Source of the DNA: Selaginella moellendorffii
Taxonomy: Eukaryota; Streptophyta; Lycopodiopsida; Selaginellales; Selaginellaceae
Reading direction: 5' to 3'
NCBI RefSeq assembly: GCF_000143415.4
Contig: NW_003314358.1
Coordinates: forward strand, 128,961 to 192,960
DNA length: 64,000 bases
In this document: positions 30,061 to 40,855 of the stretch, in pieces
Layout of the letters: every line of letters starts with the position of its first letter
Position numbering within the stretch: the stretch's first letter is position 1
Translations under genes and position numbers: made by a program
Notes under the pieces: model-generated
Seen by the model: only the letters and a program-made list of their open reading frames with translations
What the model was told of the DNA's origin: nothing
The model's database searches: none

Positions 30061-32726
30061 TCATCTCCGTACGAATGCCGGTGGCAGCCTCCTCTCAAGC
30101 GCTCTAATCAGTGCTCTTTTGCTCCACTTCGCCACCTCCTCCTCCCCTTCCAGACCGCCACCGCCACCGCCACCACTCACCGCCACCTTGAGCCGACTCA
30201 CAGCCTCCACAAGCTGCCCCCGCAGTCTCTGCGACAGCAACACTCCGGCGCACGACACACACTCCTTGTAGAGCGGCAAATACGCCACCGTCGCCTGGAG
30301 CTGGAGCGGCAAGTCCTGGAGGCTGAGCGGCGACGACCCACGCTTGAGCGCGCGCATAAAGTTGACGTGGTGCCGGGCCCCAATTTGCCGCCCCGCGGCA
30401 AATGCTGCAAGCGACCACTCCTCAGCCAGGAAATCCCGCAGCTCGAGCGTCACCCCCTCCTCCTCGGCGGCGGTGGCGATGGCGTCGGCCACGCGGTACG
30501 TCTCGTCGGGATTGCCCAGGAAATCGGCGTGGAGGAGAAACGCGATGCCCTTGAGCGATCCCGCGCTGCGTTCTCCGGCGGCCTTGAGGATCTCCCCGCT
30601 CAGAGTGTCGAGGACGTGGGCTGGGACGTGGTCGAGGAGGTATGCCGCGGCGTCGATCCGGCTGCTGGAGGCGGCGGCCGTGAGAGCGAGGCAGAGCTCC
30701 ATGTCTTTGCAGCCGCGGGTGACGAACCATTCTACCACCTCGAGGGATCCTCGCTCCGCGGCTCGCATCAAGGGGCCGAGGAAGGAGGTGGCGCTGCCTT
30801 CGTGGACGAGGCACTCCATGGTGCCGAGCTTGCAGTAGTGGGAGGCGAATCCCAGGGCCAAGTCCACGTCCAGCTCCACGCTATTTCGCTGGGCTATCTG
30901 TGGAAGAACAAGGAAGAAAACCATTGTTTGTCACTTGATCTCCACAAACAAGAGCTAAACAACACACACACACAGATGATCGAATCACGAAGAAAAGAGA
31001 GGAGAGCTAAGAACAAGACGATCGATCGAATACGAAGAGAAGAGAGAGAAGAGCTAAAGAACAAGATGATCGATCGATGAGAGAGAGAGAAGAAGAGCTA
31101 GAGAACAAGATGAATCACAGAGAGAGAGAGAGAGAGAGGAGCTTGACGATCGATCAGAGGAGAGAGAAGAGCTAAAGAACAAGATGATCGATCAATCAGA
31201 GAGAGAGAGAAGAAGAAGAAGAGCTAGAGAACAAGATGAATCACATAGAGAGAGAAGAGCTAGGATGACTATCGATCACGAAGAGGAGAGAGAAGAGCTA
31301 AAGAACAAGATGATCGATCAGAGAGAGCTAGAGAGAGAATGGTTTACCTGGAGGAGGATTCGCACGAGCTCCGTGCTCCCAAACCGGGCAGCCTCGAGGA
31401 AGCACTGGTTGACGTTATCGGCGCCACCCTCGAGCAGCAGCCCCAGCAGTCCTTGCATGGCGCTGGCGGCGATGCCAGTGGCCCAGCCCGGATCGATGGC
31501 GCTCGAGAAGAGCGTCAGTGGGAAGCACGCCGCGTCGAACGCCTCGGTGTAGTCCTTGCCGCTCAGGTTGCCACCCGCGAGGCCCAGGAAGTGCTTGAAC
31601 GCCATGAGCTGGAGCCGCGACTCGTGCATCGAGTTCTGGATGATCTTGTTGTACTCGGCACCCTGCGTGGCTTTGCCCCGCGAGTGCGAGCCGATGCATC
31701 GCAGCGCCCACTCGGTGAATCTCTGCACCTTGGCCGCCGCCTCGGCCTTGAGTTCTTCGTCACCATTACACTCCTGGAGCCTGTCTCGCAATCTACGCAC
31801 GAAACGAACGTTAAATCACAGGCTAAATGCTAAGAAACTGTCGAGAAGAAGAACACCACCTTGGAGAAGAAAGGAAACTATCAAAAACTATCGAGACCTT
31901 GGAGAAGCTCTCGGGAAAAGAAACTATCGAAAAACTATCGAGAAGAAGAACGAGAAGCTCTCGGGAAGAGGAAACTATCGAAAACAATCGAGAAGAAGAA
32001 CACCACGCTGGAGAAGAGCACGACAGCTTACCTTTGTGCCATAACTGTGACCGTGTCGGCCAAGCTCATCGTCCGGCTCCTACACGCCGAGACGCACGAC
32101 GCCAGGAACGACGTTCTCAAAGTTGCCCGAGTGTAGTCATTCGCGCCGGCCCGGATGATCTTCTCGATCAGCCGAGTAGCCCCCGAGAGCTCCTCCTGCG
32201 TGCTTAGAAACCACACCGAGTCGAGCGCGATGCAAAGCCCATCGTTGAGCCGCTGCGTGTCGGCGCGCTGGATGTAACTCTCGGCCAGATCCCAGCTGTG
32301 AGCGCTCACCGCCTGCTGGAAGCTCCGGCCGAGCTCCACGCGCTCGCGCTTGTGGACTCTCCGTCCTCTATCCTGTTCTTCCACAGCCTCTTCTTCTACC
32401 TGTTCGTCCTCGTCCTGGTAGAGCTGCGCGCTACACCGGCTGCAAGTCCCTCGATCCTGTCCAGAGCTGCTGCTAGCACTAGAGATCTTCCGCTTCTCGG
32501 GGCTTCTCACGAGAGGAAGAACGTCTCCCGCATTCTCTCCTTGCGGGTTTCCTCCGCCATGAAAGACGTGGGAGTGAGAAGCTTGGTGGTGGTGATAGAC
32601 TTGATGGTGGTGGTGGTGGTGATCGTGGCCAAGTTGGTCGCTGGAACCGGGCTCCAAATCCATGGAGACCACCTCCACCGATTCCAATTCCTCCTGGCTA
32701 CACCCATCCGAGCCTGCCCTCTTCAT
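30061..32726 (-). CDS. SKIP35: SKIP35-like ankyrin-type protein
   Basis: Three exons on the minus strand (32726-32032, 31792-31348, 30897-30061) encode 658 residues, close to the plant SKIP35 length. The start is ATG 32726; an in-frame TGA lies 21 bp upstream. The N terminus is variable, with a His-rich run (HDHHHHHHQVYHHHQ) and an acidic patch. From about residue 130 the family sequence begins: ELGRSFQQAVSAHSWDLAES, LNDGLCIALDSVWFLST, RATLRTSFLASCVSACRSRT, MSLADTVTVMAQR, then EAFDAACFPLTLFSSAIDPG, GGADNVNQCFLEAARFGSTE, DVDLALGFASHYCKLGTM, AAERGSLEVVEWFVTRGC and YLPLYKECVSC. SKIP35 was found as a partner of plant SKP1 (ASK) proteins and has degenerate ankyrin repeats (family knowledge). Both introns are filled with purine-rich tandem repeats. 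Confidence 0.92.
30960..31345. repeat. Purine-rich tandem repeats in SKIP35 intron 2
   Basis: Within the 450-nt intron (30898-31347) a loose unit of about 30-60 bp containing AGAGCTAAAGAACAAGATGA and GATCGATC recurs at least five times between (GA)n runs. The repeat explains the open frames seen here. Confidence 0.8.
31840..32010. repeat. Degenerate tandem repeats in SKIP35 intron 1
   Basis: Strings of the form AACTATCGAAAA and CGAGAAGAAGAACACCA recur several times inside the 239-nt intron (31793-32031). They have no coding role. Confidence 0.75.
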
Positions 32727-33124
32727 CTCCAAGGATGGATTCTTTCACCTTCCACTCTCTGGAAAACTGATACCCTAGCTACTCCTCGATTCGTCCTGTC
32801 TACAAACTCACATAGTTCCAGCCGAGTGTGATCTTCGCGAATTCCATGACCCCGAGCTCTGGATTTGGAGACAAAAAGAGAGTGCTCATCAGGAACCAAG
32901 AGAAAGTATTTAAGAGAAAAAGAAGGAATGGAAATCGAAGAACACTACCTTTGTAGATAGATCGCTCCTCCAGCCCTCCAGGGAGAGAGTGAGAATGGAG
33001 CCCTTTTGTTCGATGGAGAGAGATACGCGACTGTAGCGCGAGCGCTACCTAGGCATTTTGGATTTTCTCAGTTATGGGGATTGAGCTACTTGGACAGCCA
33101 TACCGTACCGGTACGGCGGGCATA

Positions 33125-33195
33125 GAATATGTGGGACATATGCCCAGAATGGGCATATGCGCCACCTTTTGGGAGGCTCGCAACTATGGTGTTCT
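33125..33195 (-). pseudogene. Short PPR-like relic with perfect palindrome
   Basis: The minus strand reads NTIVASLPKGGAYAHSGHM, which resembles the AYA.SGH part of a PPR motif. It contains CATATGCCCA, a 3-nt spacer and TGGGCATATG (33137-33159), a perfect 10-bp inverted repeat. Confidence 0.4.
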
Positions 33196-33324
33196 ATTAC
33201 TTCCTGGAACGAGCAAGAGAGTGGGCCTGTGAAAACGAAAGGCTTTTTGATTTCACTTATCTCTTTCGATTTGTACTGCTATCGAGCGAGCAATGGCGAG
33301 GTTCGTCGCTGGATCACTTTGGGA

Positions 33325-34245
33325 TCACTTTGGCCGGCGACGATCCGGATAGAAGATGTCGTCCAGGCCCGTCTTGATGGATCCGGCCACTCTTGACAAG
33401 TTGTGTCCAACGGCTGTTGCTATCAATCCCGCGGTTCGGAAAAACCTGCGAGGAAAAAGAGAAGTTTTGCCGATCGAAACGAGAAGAGCAAATATCCAGT
33501 GCTAACCTCGTCGCAAATTCATCGCTCCGAGTTGGTCCAGCAATTTGAGGACGGTGGCTGGGAGGAGGAGGAGGAGGAGTCTGTGGTACTGCTACACGAG
33601 GACCTGTGACAACAACGGAAGAAAAACGCAAGAATCAGTCTCTCAGCACGAAACGTTTCTCCTTTCCTGACCTTCGTGAGCATCGGCTTGGTCCGAAAGT
33701 TGGCCCGGCATTTGTCCAGGAACTGTTTGATGAGCATGCTGTGGAGCTTTTCTGGGATCCAAGAGTTGCATCTATGGCACGAAAACTCGTGAGGAAGAGA
33801 AAGAAGAACAAAGCCAAACAAAACTCACCTCAATTCCCAGGCAAGCAGGCAATTCAACCCGTCTATCCTGGCCAGCTCCAGCAGGAGTGCTTTGCTTGTA
33901 CACGGAGTATCCAAGACACGCGTACTTAAACTCAAAGAGTCTCTTCTCATCGTTGAGCGCTTCTAAGTGAGGATTATTTCCCTTGTAAGCTGGAAGAACA
34001 AAACAAGGAGGAGATAAGTCGCTGGAAATAAGCTCTCACTCACCTTGCTTCTCGGAGCGCGACAACCCCACACACAGTGGATTCCGGCCATTCTCCTTGC
34101 GATAGCTCGAGTGATACAAGCATCCAGTGCAGCTTTTCCCGCTCCTAATCACCGCCGGGCGATCGATTGGCCTGTCCAGAGAAGAGGCGCTGTTGCTATT
34201 GCTATTGGTGCTAGTGCTGCTCTCGGTGTCCTCATCCTTCATCAT
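33325..34245 (-). CDS. DUF8204-like plant protein
   Basis: Five exons on the minus strand (34245-34044, 33989-33829, 33771-33672, 33603-33507, 33445-33325) give 226 residues; all introns are GT-AG and the phases join. The start is the ATG pair at 34245/34242. After a Ser/Asn/Asp-rich N terminus comes GKSCTGCLYHSSYRKENGRN followed by PLCVGL, then FEFKYACLGYSVY and VELPACLGIE. This Cys-rich pattern (CxxC, C, C, C) is conserved in an uncharacterised plant family that I recall as DUF8204. A Pro-rich linker (VPQTPPPPPPSHRPQ) and the C-terminal RFxR-type signature with DDIFY..RRPK close the protein, as in angiosperm members. Metal binding by the cysteines is plausible but not shown. Biochemical function is unknown. 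Confidence 0.8.
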
Positions 34246-34359
34246 CTTGCTCGGCGCCCTGGCGATGGCATACTCCCGATGGATCGATCGCTTACCTCAT
34301 CCCTACTGCGCTAGCCCGCGCCTCTCGCATTCCGGGCAAAACAGGAAGACCTAAATTCC

Positions 34360-35128
34360 GTCGCAGAGGTTCGAACCCCACTTTAGTTGTGTAATTATCT
34401 TAGTCTTTTAGTGCTCTTTGTGAAACATGAGCGAAGATGCAAGTTGGATAGTTGCAACTGCCTTTGGCATCTTCTTTGTTGTCAATATCATTGCCATTGC
34501 TTTGATATTGTGGCTGTGATTGTGAATTTGCATTGTATGATATGTAGTTACCATGTGGAAGTTAAAGGTGTTTTTCCTCCAGCTAGCAGAAGTTTGGCTA
34601 GAGTAAAAGAAATTGTGAAGGACTAATTCTAGGGGTGTGAGAAAACTTTCTTCCTGATTTTCTAGGGTAGGGAGTTCACATAAAAAAGATGTTTTGAGTT
34701 GGATTTCATAGTATATAAGTGTTCTCCCCACTGTTGAGAGACAACATGTGAAAAAGGGTGGATTATTTTTGGTTTGGTTGTGTGGTAATGAATATATTTA
34801 GAATATCTTTGGAAATTTTAGGATATTTTACATTTTAGATTAATTATAAACATGTTTATAATTTATAAACATTTCTAAGCACATTTTAGTTTATTCTATC
34901 ATCTAATGGTTGATATTCAATAAGATTAATCTTGTGTTTATAAATTATGAACATAATTGGATTAATAAATAAGAATAATACTACTATTAAGAAAACCAAG
35001 CATTGCTGCATACAATGTGCAGCAAATTATTTTATATAAACCCTTCAAAATCTATCTAACTTTGAAAACATAATTGTTCCTTTACCAAAAAAAGAAACAT
35101 AATTAAATTATTAACATATTTTACAAAC
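34360..35128. other. Intergenic; nothing recognised
   Basis: AT-rich sequence between the DUF8204-like gene and the lectin gene. No open frame over about 110 codons and no recognised element. A GGTTCGAACCCC string at 34371-34382 resembles a tRNA T-arm but has no tRNA around it. Confidence 0.6.
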
Positions 35129-36046
35129 TTAATAATAGCATGTTGTTTTAGTTGACCATACACTTATAGGTGGTTTTCCATCTTTGGAAAGAACAAGGTT
35201 ACAATCTATTTGGAGAGCAAGTATTGATGGTTCAACACATTTAAAGTTTCTACAATATGTTCCTGTTGAGAATAAAGCTTTAGAATCAAATGCAGAATAA
35301 AGAACTAAATTTCCATCTTCTTGTAATCTTAATTTATAATCAAAACTTAATCCATTAGTTCCAGTAACCCATAAAACTATAGTTTTATAATATAAAACAG
35401 TATTACAATCCTCTTGTATTATAAACACATATGCTTTATATAGATGTATTAAAAACTCACCTGAATGACGAGTGGATATATGCATCCCCTTATACCCACT
35501 AAGTAGTGTACTTTTAAATAAGTTACAAAATTTAAAAGGAAATGAAATTAAATGAATGTTAGAAGAAGATGTTATCATACGTGCATAGTTACGTATTGTA
35601 TAAAGTACTGAGAAAACACCAAGATCATCTTGAGCAATAACAGTTATAAGATGTGATGCTCTTAAGTTATCAGCAGTATGATATATTTCCCCAGCAACAG
35701 TCATTAATAAATGACTAACAGCATCATTATTAACTACACGAATTCCATGATCATTTATTGGACAATTAACACTAGCAGAAAAAATGACGAATACCATATC
35801 AATTATAACTGGTTCACCATTTGAAATACCAGTTGAAAAAAATGAATGGAAAACAGAATGTTCTGATGTAGTTCCATGTGATGGTAGCCATTGACCTATA
35901 AATGCTGTTAGGCTTATCATAATATTTAAAAACCCTATTGGAAGAGCATTGGATGTTCCATAATCTTCATAATGAAATACATTAGGTGCATAAGCGATTT
36001 GAGAGAAAATAATGAAAATACAGAAAAATAAAGTAAAACTAATCAT
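35129..36046 (-). CDS. Secreted GNA-type (bulb) lectin-domain protein with novel N-terminal region
   Basis: Intronless, 305 residues. Residues 1-20 (MISFTLFFCIFIIFSQIAYA) form a signal peptide. Residues about 21-175 match nothing I know. Residues about 180-303 are a monocot-mannose-binding (B-lectin) domain: LLSGYKGMHISTRHSGEFLI, AYVFIIQEDCNTVLY, then LRLQEDGNLVLYSAF and LALQIDCNLVLS..PPISVWST. The mannose-site motif QxDxNxVxY occurs three times: at 211-219 and 242-250 intact, and at 279-287 with the final Tyr replaced by Ser. Such lectins bind mannose-type glycans and are usually secreted or vacuolar, often in defence (family knowledge). The codon use is much more AT-rich than in the neighbours, and the gene sits beside the retroelement stack, but the frame is fully intact. 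Confidence 0.82.
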   Translation of the reverse strand: MISFTLFFCIFIIFSQIAYAPNVFHYEDYGTSNALPIGFLNIMISLTAFIGQWLPSHGTTSEHSVFHSFFSTGISNGEPVIIDMVFVIFSASVNCPINDHGIRVVNNDAVSHLLMTVAGEIYHTADNLRASHLITVIAQDDLGVFSVLYTIRNYARMITSSSNIHLISFPFKFCNLFKSTLLSGYKGMHISTRHSGEFLIHLYKAYVFIIQEDCNTVLYYKTIVLWVTGTNGLSFDYKLRLQEDGNLVLYSAFDSKALFSTGTYCRNFKCVEPSILALQIDCNLVLSKDGKPPISVWSTKTTCYY

Positions 36047-36169
36047 TGATAGACACTATCTGGATAAATTAATTCTCATTTTATATTAGTGTTTAAAAAC
36101 AGTTTCTTATTAACAGATGTTTGATTTTTGTTAAACAATATTTATATTATATTTAAATAAATAAATGAG
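36047..36169. promoter_or_regulatory. Upstream region of the lectin gene
   Basis: Only about 120 bp of AT-rich DNA remain between the lectin start and the left end of the 5'-truncated retroelement E0. Any distal promoter of the lectin must lie within E0. No clear TATA placement can be chosen in such AT-rich sequence. Confidence 0.35.
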
Positions 36170-39100
36170 ATTAGGTTTAATCCTAAGAATACTTGCTAAG
36201 ACATGGTAAAAAGTGCAAAACTACCCTTCTAGTCAGGAGGAGAATAACTAAAATGAACATATAAAGCCTAAAGCAAGTAATAAAAAAAAAAAATTAAATC
36301 ATAGGAATCAAAAGGCATAGTTAAGGGTGGCTATATAAGTTGGGAGTGGAGAATTAAATGAGTACTTAAAAGTGTTGCTATTAACAATTATAATACCATA
36401 AAAAGTCTAAAGTATAAAACTGTCCATGTTAGACTATATGGTAATTAGAAAGTTTGCGAAATAAGAGGTCTTAGCAAGTTAAAGGATAGAATCCCTTTAA
36501 TATTCCTGAAGAATTTTTTAGGTAGGTTAGTATCTAAATATGAATGGTTCATAGAAATATGCAAAATTAGAATGGCATAGTAGAATTGCAGTCTTGAAGC
36601 TTGCCATGAGGCGAGGCTATTAAGGTTGGAGAATTACCTCTTAAGTGTTCAAAGAGATGGCTTTGAATGAAAGTTGATGTTTACATGTTTATGCATAAAG
36701 CCATGTTATATTGATTAGGTCACTTGCTAAATGAGATTGGCAAGTTGAAAGAACAAAAACCCTAATTGAATGTGTTAATTTCAAAAGGGATGGCCCATAA
36801 GGCCAAACATGGAAGAGTTCATGCATGATTATAGACTTGTGAAGTGAGAACACTTGTAAGTTCGAAAGAATTAAGTTCCTAAGCTGTAATCCATAACATA
36901 TATTGAGTATAATTTGGTGCACTAACGTGGGGAGTCATGCCAGACATCCTTAAGGATGCCACTCGTAAATGCATATGTGAAGGTTACTCTTTAGTGCTTG
37001 GGTTCGAGTCCCAACTCACTAGGACGTGGTGATGGTTTGAAATATGAAAACACTCATTTTTTGGTAGTTATAGACTCTTAGTAAAAAGGCTAACTTGGGT
37101 ACATTTCCAATAGAGTCATGATGCATAGTTAAATTACTTAATGTGAAAGCTTGACATATTTAATTTAAACACTTTGGTGCAAATGGCACCAAACATGTGG
37201 TGAATGAGATGGGGACACCCAGTCTTAATTGCTATGAACCCTTGGTCAAAAAGGCTACACTGCCAAGTGTGGGGGATACCCCCGGGATCATAGTCAACAA
37301 CTTAAGACCTAACACTTATTAGCAAATTTGTTAAGGTGTCAAAGTGAGATCGCTAGGTGATATTATGGCTAAATAAGGATGAGGTCTTTATAAGGGTAAA
37401 GAATGAAGTTCTTAATATAAAGTATTGATTTGAATTATTGGTAATGGTGTGACTTATTCAAGGTGACCAAGTGGGAAAAACACATAAGAGAAATGAACTG
37501 CAATATTATAATGATATTGAGAATCTAAGAAAATAGTCTCTAAAGACGTATAGATGGTTGCAAGGTTGGGCTATTGATAGAGTCCACAACAGAAAATGTT
37601 AAGGAGACTTACTAAGGGTGAACACCTTATAAACTTGGCAAAAGTAAGCATTTGCTATAAAATCGAAAGGATATCTTGAGGATGGAGGTAGTGATTTTAT
37701 ATTGCTTGATGCAACAATTAAAGGATAGGAACAAAAAACTAGTGGCCAAGAATGGGCTATGGAAAGAATCATTGGAAAGAATCCAAATAGCAAAACTAAG
37801 CGATGAACACTCATATGTTGGATGTTAACAGATTGTGGGAAACAAGATATATTTCAAAGAATGAATTCTTAAATGCTTTAATTTCGCAAAGGTAAAAGCT
37901 CCAAGGATGGAAACTGCAAGATAGCTAAATGATAAAGCCATAAATAGCCCTAATATAAATTATGAATAAGTGGAACTTAATACCAAGGGTGGCACGAAAT
38001 AAAAGAGAAGATGATGGTGCCCTTAAATTAGGATGGGGAAGTGGAGTTTGCATAATATGTGCAGTGTAAGGTGTCGAAGACATTTAAGAAATTGACTTGA
38101 GAAATCAAAATTAAAGTTCCAAAATATGATAGTTATGTTGATAGAAGTTGAGACTACTTGGGAATGAATAGTAAGATTGAGATAAAGAAGATGTCTTTAA
38201 CAAGTTTAAGGAGAACTAAAGAAACATAAGGGAAGATCACTACATGTGATCAAATATCTCTAAGTTGGAGAGACTATACTCTTTAGAGGATGGGCAATGC
38301 ATGGTGAGCCTTCGATGTTAAACCTTTGACAAATATTAGCTTGGTGTTAAGGATGAAAATGGTAATACATGATAGTGTTACTTTATAAAATGGTTTATCG
38401 TTCGATGAGAATATCAAACTTCGTCTATGGGTGGTGGAGTTGTGAGACATAAATCCTTGAGCCCCAAAGTGGAGCTGAAAAGGTGCCATATAATAATGGT
38501 TAAAGTGGAAGTCCAACAATCATAATATGTTTGGACTAAAAACTCCAACTTGGAAAGTCAAGAGCGGAAATGGAACTCCAAACAAAGTGTTTGAAGAATG
38601 AGCATGAAACAATCAGTGAATGAGTCTTTAAAAAGGGACAGAAGAAAGACTGACACATGGTAAATATCATAACACATGGAAGTGTTAGGAATAAGTTTGA
38701 AAAGGAGTCTGAGAAGGTGTTCGAGATGGACTCTAAGGAGTTTGAGATGGACTTTGAGAAGGAGTTCGAGAAAGAGTCTAAAAAGGAGCCCAAGAAGGAG
38801 TTTAAGAAGGAGTCCAAGATGGACTTTGAGAAGGAGTTCAAGAAAGAATCTAAAAAGGAGTCTGAGATGGACTATGATATGAGATAGACCCGAAATGGAG
38901 TTGAAGATGGACCCAAGATGGACTTAAGATGGAGTTTAAGATGGACTTGAGATAGAGTCCAAGGTTGAGTCCAAGATGAATCTGAGATGGAGTCCGAGGT
39001 TGAGTCCAAGATGGAGATTGAGACTGGATCTGAGGTTGAGTCCAAGACCAAGACCGAGACCAAAACCAAAACCAAAACCAAAACCGAGTGTGAATATAAA

Positions 39101-39400
39101 CAAACAAGCGGGGTAGCTTGGTGAAATGTTCAAAAGCCGGCTTTAACTCCTCTAGGAGATCGAATTGCTGATGCTCCTAATTCAAATGTGGGCAACACTA
39201 CCTACTTGAATACTTGGTGTGGCTCAATAGAACTTCACTCTAGCTTTATGACTAGAGTACCAAAAAGCGAAAGGTTGGGAGAGTACCCACGAGGCTTGTA
39301 TAGGGCCATAAGGTTTTGAAATGTCGTCCCAAAGTCCCAGATTGTGGAATGCAAGAGAAGAAATCCTTTAATATAGTGACTAAAGATACTGTCATATGGT
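36170..39400 (+). mobile_element. E0: 5'-truncated LARD-type LTR retroelement (left part)
   Basis: From about 36170 the sequence matches the internal region of E1 (from about 43655) in order: AAGAATACTTGCTAAG, the GGGTTCGAGTCCC block (36999-37011), and the ATCGAACTTCGTCTATGGG-type end with polypurine GGGTGGTGGAGT (38429-38440). The LTR then begins TGTGAGACAT at 38441. The 5' LTR and primer-binding site are missing, so E0 is truncated. Its LTR is interrupted at 39400 by E1 and resumes at 63511. No gag or pol frame is present; the longest frames are under 105 codons. Confidence 0.85.
38441..39400 (+). repeat. E0 3' LTR, left part, with minisatellite
   Basis: Starts TGTGAGACATAAATCC. 38690-39075 is a purine-rich array of 6- and 12-bp units of the type GAGTCCAAGATGGA. 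The sequence stops at the ATGGT target (39396-39400) where E1 inserted. The right part is 63511-64000. Confidence 0.88.
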
Positions 39401-40794
39401 TGTGAGACACAAATCCCTAAGCCCCAAAGTGGAGCCAAAAGGGTGTTATATGGTAGTGGCCAAAGTGAGAGCCAAACAAGCATAATACATTTGGATTAAA
39501 AGTTCTGACTTGAAAGGTCGAGAGCAGGAGTGGAATTCCCAATGAAGGGCTCGAGGAACAAGCACGAAGTGAGAAATAAGTGAGTCTCTAGAAAAGGGAT
39601 ATAAAAGGACCAACATATGACATGTGGAGGAGTTTGAGATGGACCCGAGATGGAGTCCAAGATGGACCCGAGATGGAGTCCGAGATGGACACGAGATGGA
39701 GTTCGAGATGGAGTCCGAGATGGACCTGAGATGGAGTTCAAGATGGAGTCTGAGATGGAGTTCGAGATGGACCCGAGATGGAGTCCGAGATGAAGTCTGA
39801 GATGGAGTCTAAGATGGAGTTCGATACTGTAGGGGGTTCCAAAAGTATAGGAGGGAGAATGTGGGGGTTGGACCCAAGTGGAGCCAGTTTGGCTAGGAAA
39901 GGCCTGTTTGGCTCAGGAAGGTTGTACCCAAGTGTTGGGTGATGGGATAACCATTAGGAAGTCCAAAGCTAAAGTGAATATGGATTGACAAGCGGGGTAA
40001 CTTGGTGAAGTGTTCAAAAGCTAGCTTTAGTTCCCCCGGGAGATTGAATGGTCGATGCTCTCCCAGTCCAACTATGGGTGGCACTACCTACTTGGATACC
40101 TATCGTGGCTCAATGGAACCTTGCTCTAAGCCCATGGCTAGAGCACCCAAAGGTGGAAGGCGAATAGAGTATCCACAAGGCTCGTGTAAGGCCACGGTGT
40201 TCCGAAATGTTGTCCCAAAGTCCCAGACTATGAAAAGGAAGAGGAGTAATCCTCTAGTGTAATGACCAAGGATATGGTCATATGGTAAAGAAGTTCTAGA
40301 GGACCGTGGGACTTAGGGGTTGGGCCTGTGGGCCTTGATCCAGTGGCAGTGTTGGAGAACACAGCCATGGATAGAAAAGGACTTAGTGGGGACCGGAAAA
40401 GGGATATTGGGGAAAGCTATTCCCTATATCTGTGGGCATCCTAAGAATGTTAAGGAGTGGATCTAGGATGATCACTCATGGACGGATGGCCCAATCTTTG
40501 AGAGACGGGATTGTGATGTAAGTGGTGTTAGACCACCGATGTGACCAAAGTGAAGGGGCATGGCCTTAGCATAATGGATTAATATGTCGATGGTACATTG
40601 GGGTGTTGATCATGGGATCGGATATGTGGAGCACTTGGACCAAGTGCAAAGGTTGAGTGGCATGGATGCCATTCTTGGGGTTGGCAAGCCCCAAGTCCTG
40701 AATTGAATTTATAGAGGTTGTGGATGAAACTCCTCCAAGTGGTTGGAGATGTGGTTAAGTGACTAAAGTAGAATAGAAAAATTAGTTGCTTACA
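39401..40794 (+). repeat. E1 5' LTR
   Basis: Starts TGTGAGACACAAATCCC and ends GTTGCTTACA. The minisatellite inside (39627-39830) is the shortest in the family here, which explains the 1394-bp length against 1602 bp for its partner at 61904-63505. Confidence 0.9.
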
Positions 40795-40797
40795 ATT

Positions 40798-40809
40798 TGG
40801 TATTGGAGC
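40798..40809 (+). other. E1 primer-binding site (initiator tRNA-Met)
   Basis: TGGTATTGGAGC lies three bases after the LTR end and differs at two positions from TGGTATCAGAGC, the usual plant retroelement site complementary to the 3' end of initiator tRNA-Met. Confidence 0.85.
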
Positions 40810-40855
40810 TATTCCTTAATCCGACTTTTATTGGTGCTCAAGTATATCACCACTA

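Noticed and set aside
34365-34390. tRNA gene suggested by GGTTCGAACCCC
   Set aside because: The T-stem does not pair properly and the rest of a cloverleaf is absent.
39401-40794. E0 and E1 LTRs as a simple tandem LTR pair of one element
   Set aside because: The ATGGT duplication at 39396-39400 and 63506-63510, and continuation of the interrupted E0 LTR at 63511, show E1 inserted into the E0 LTR.
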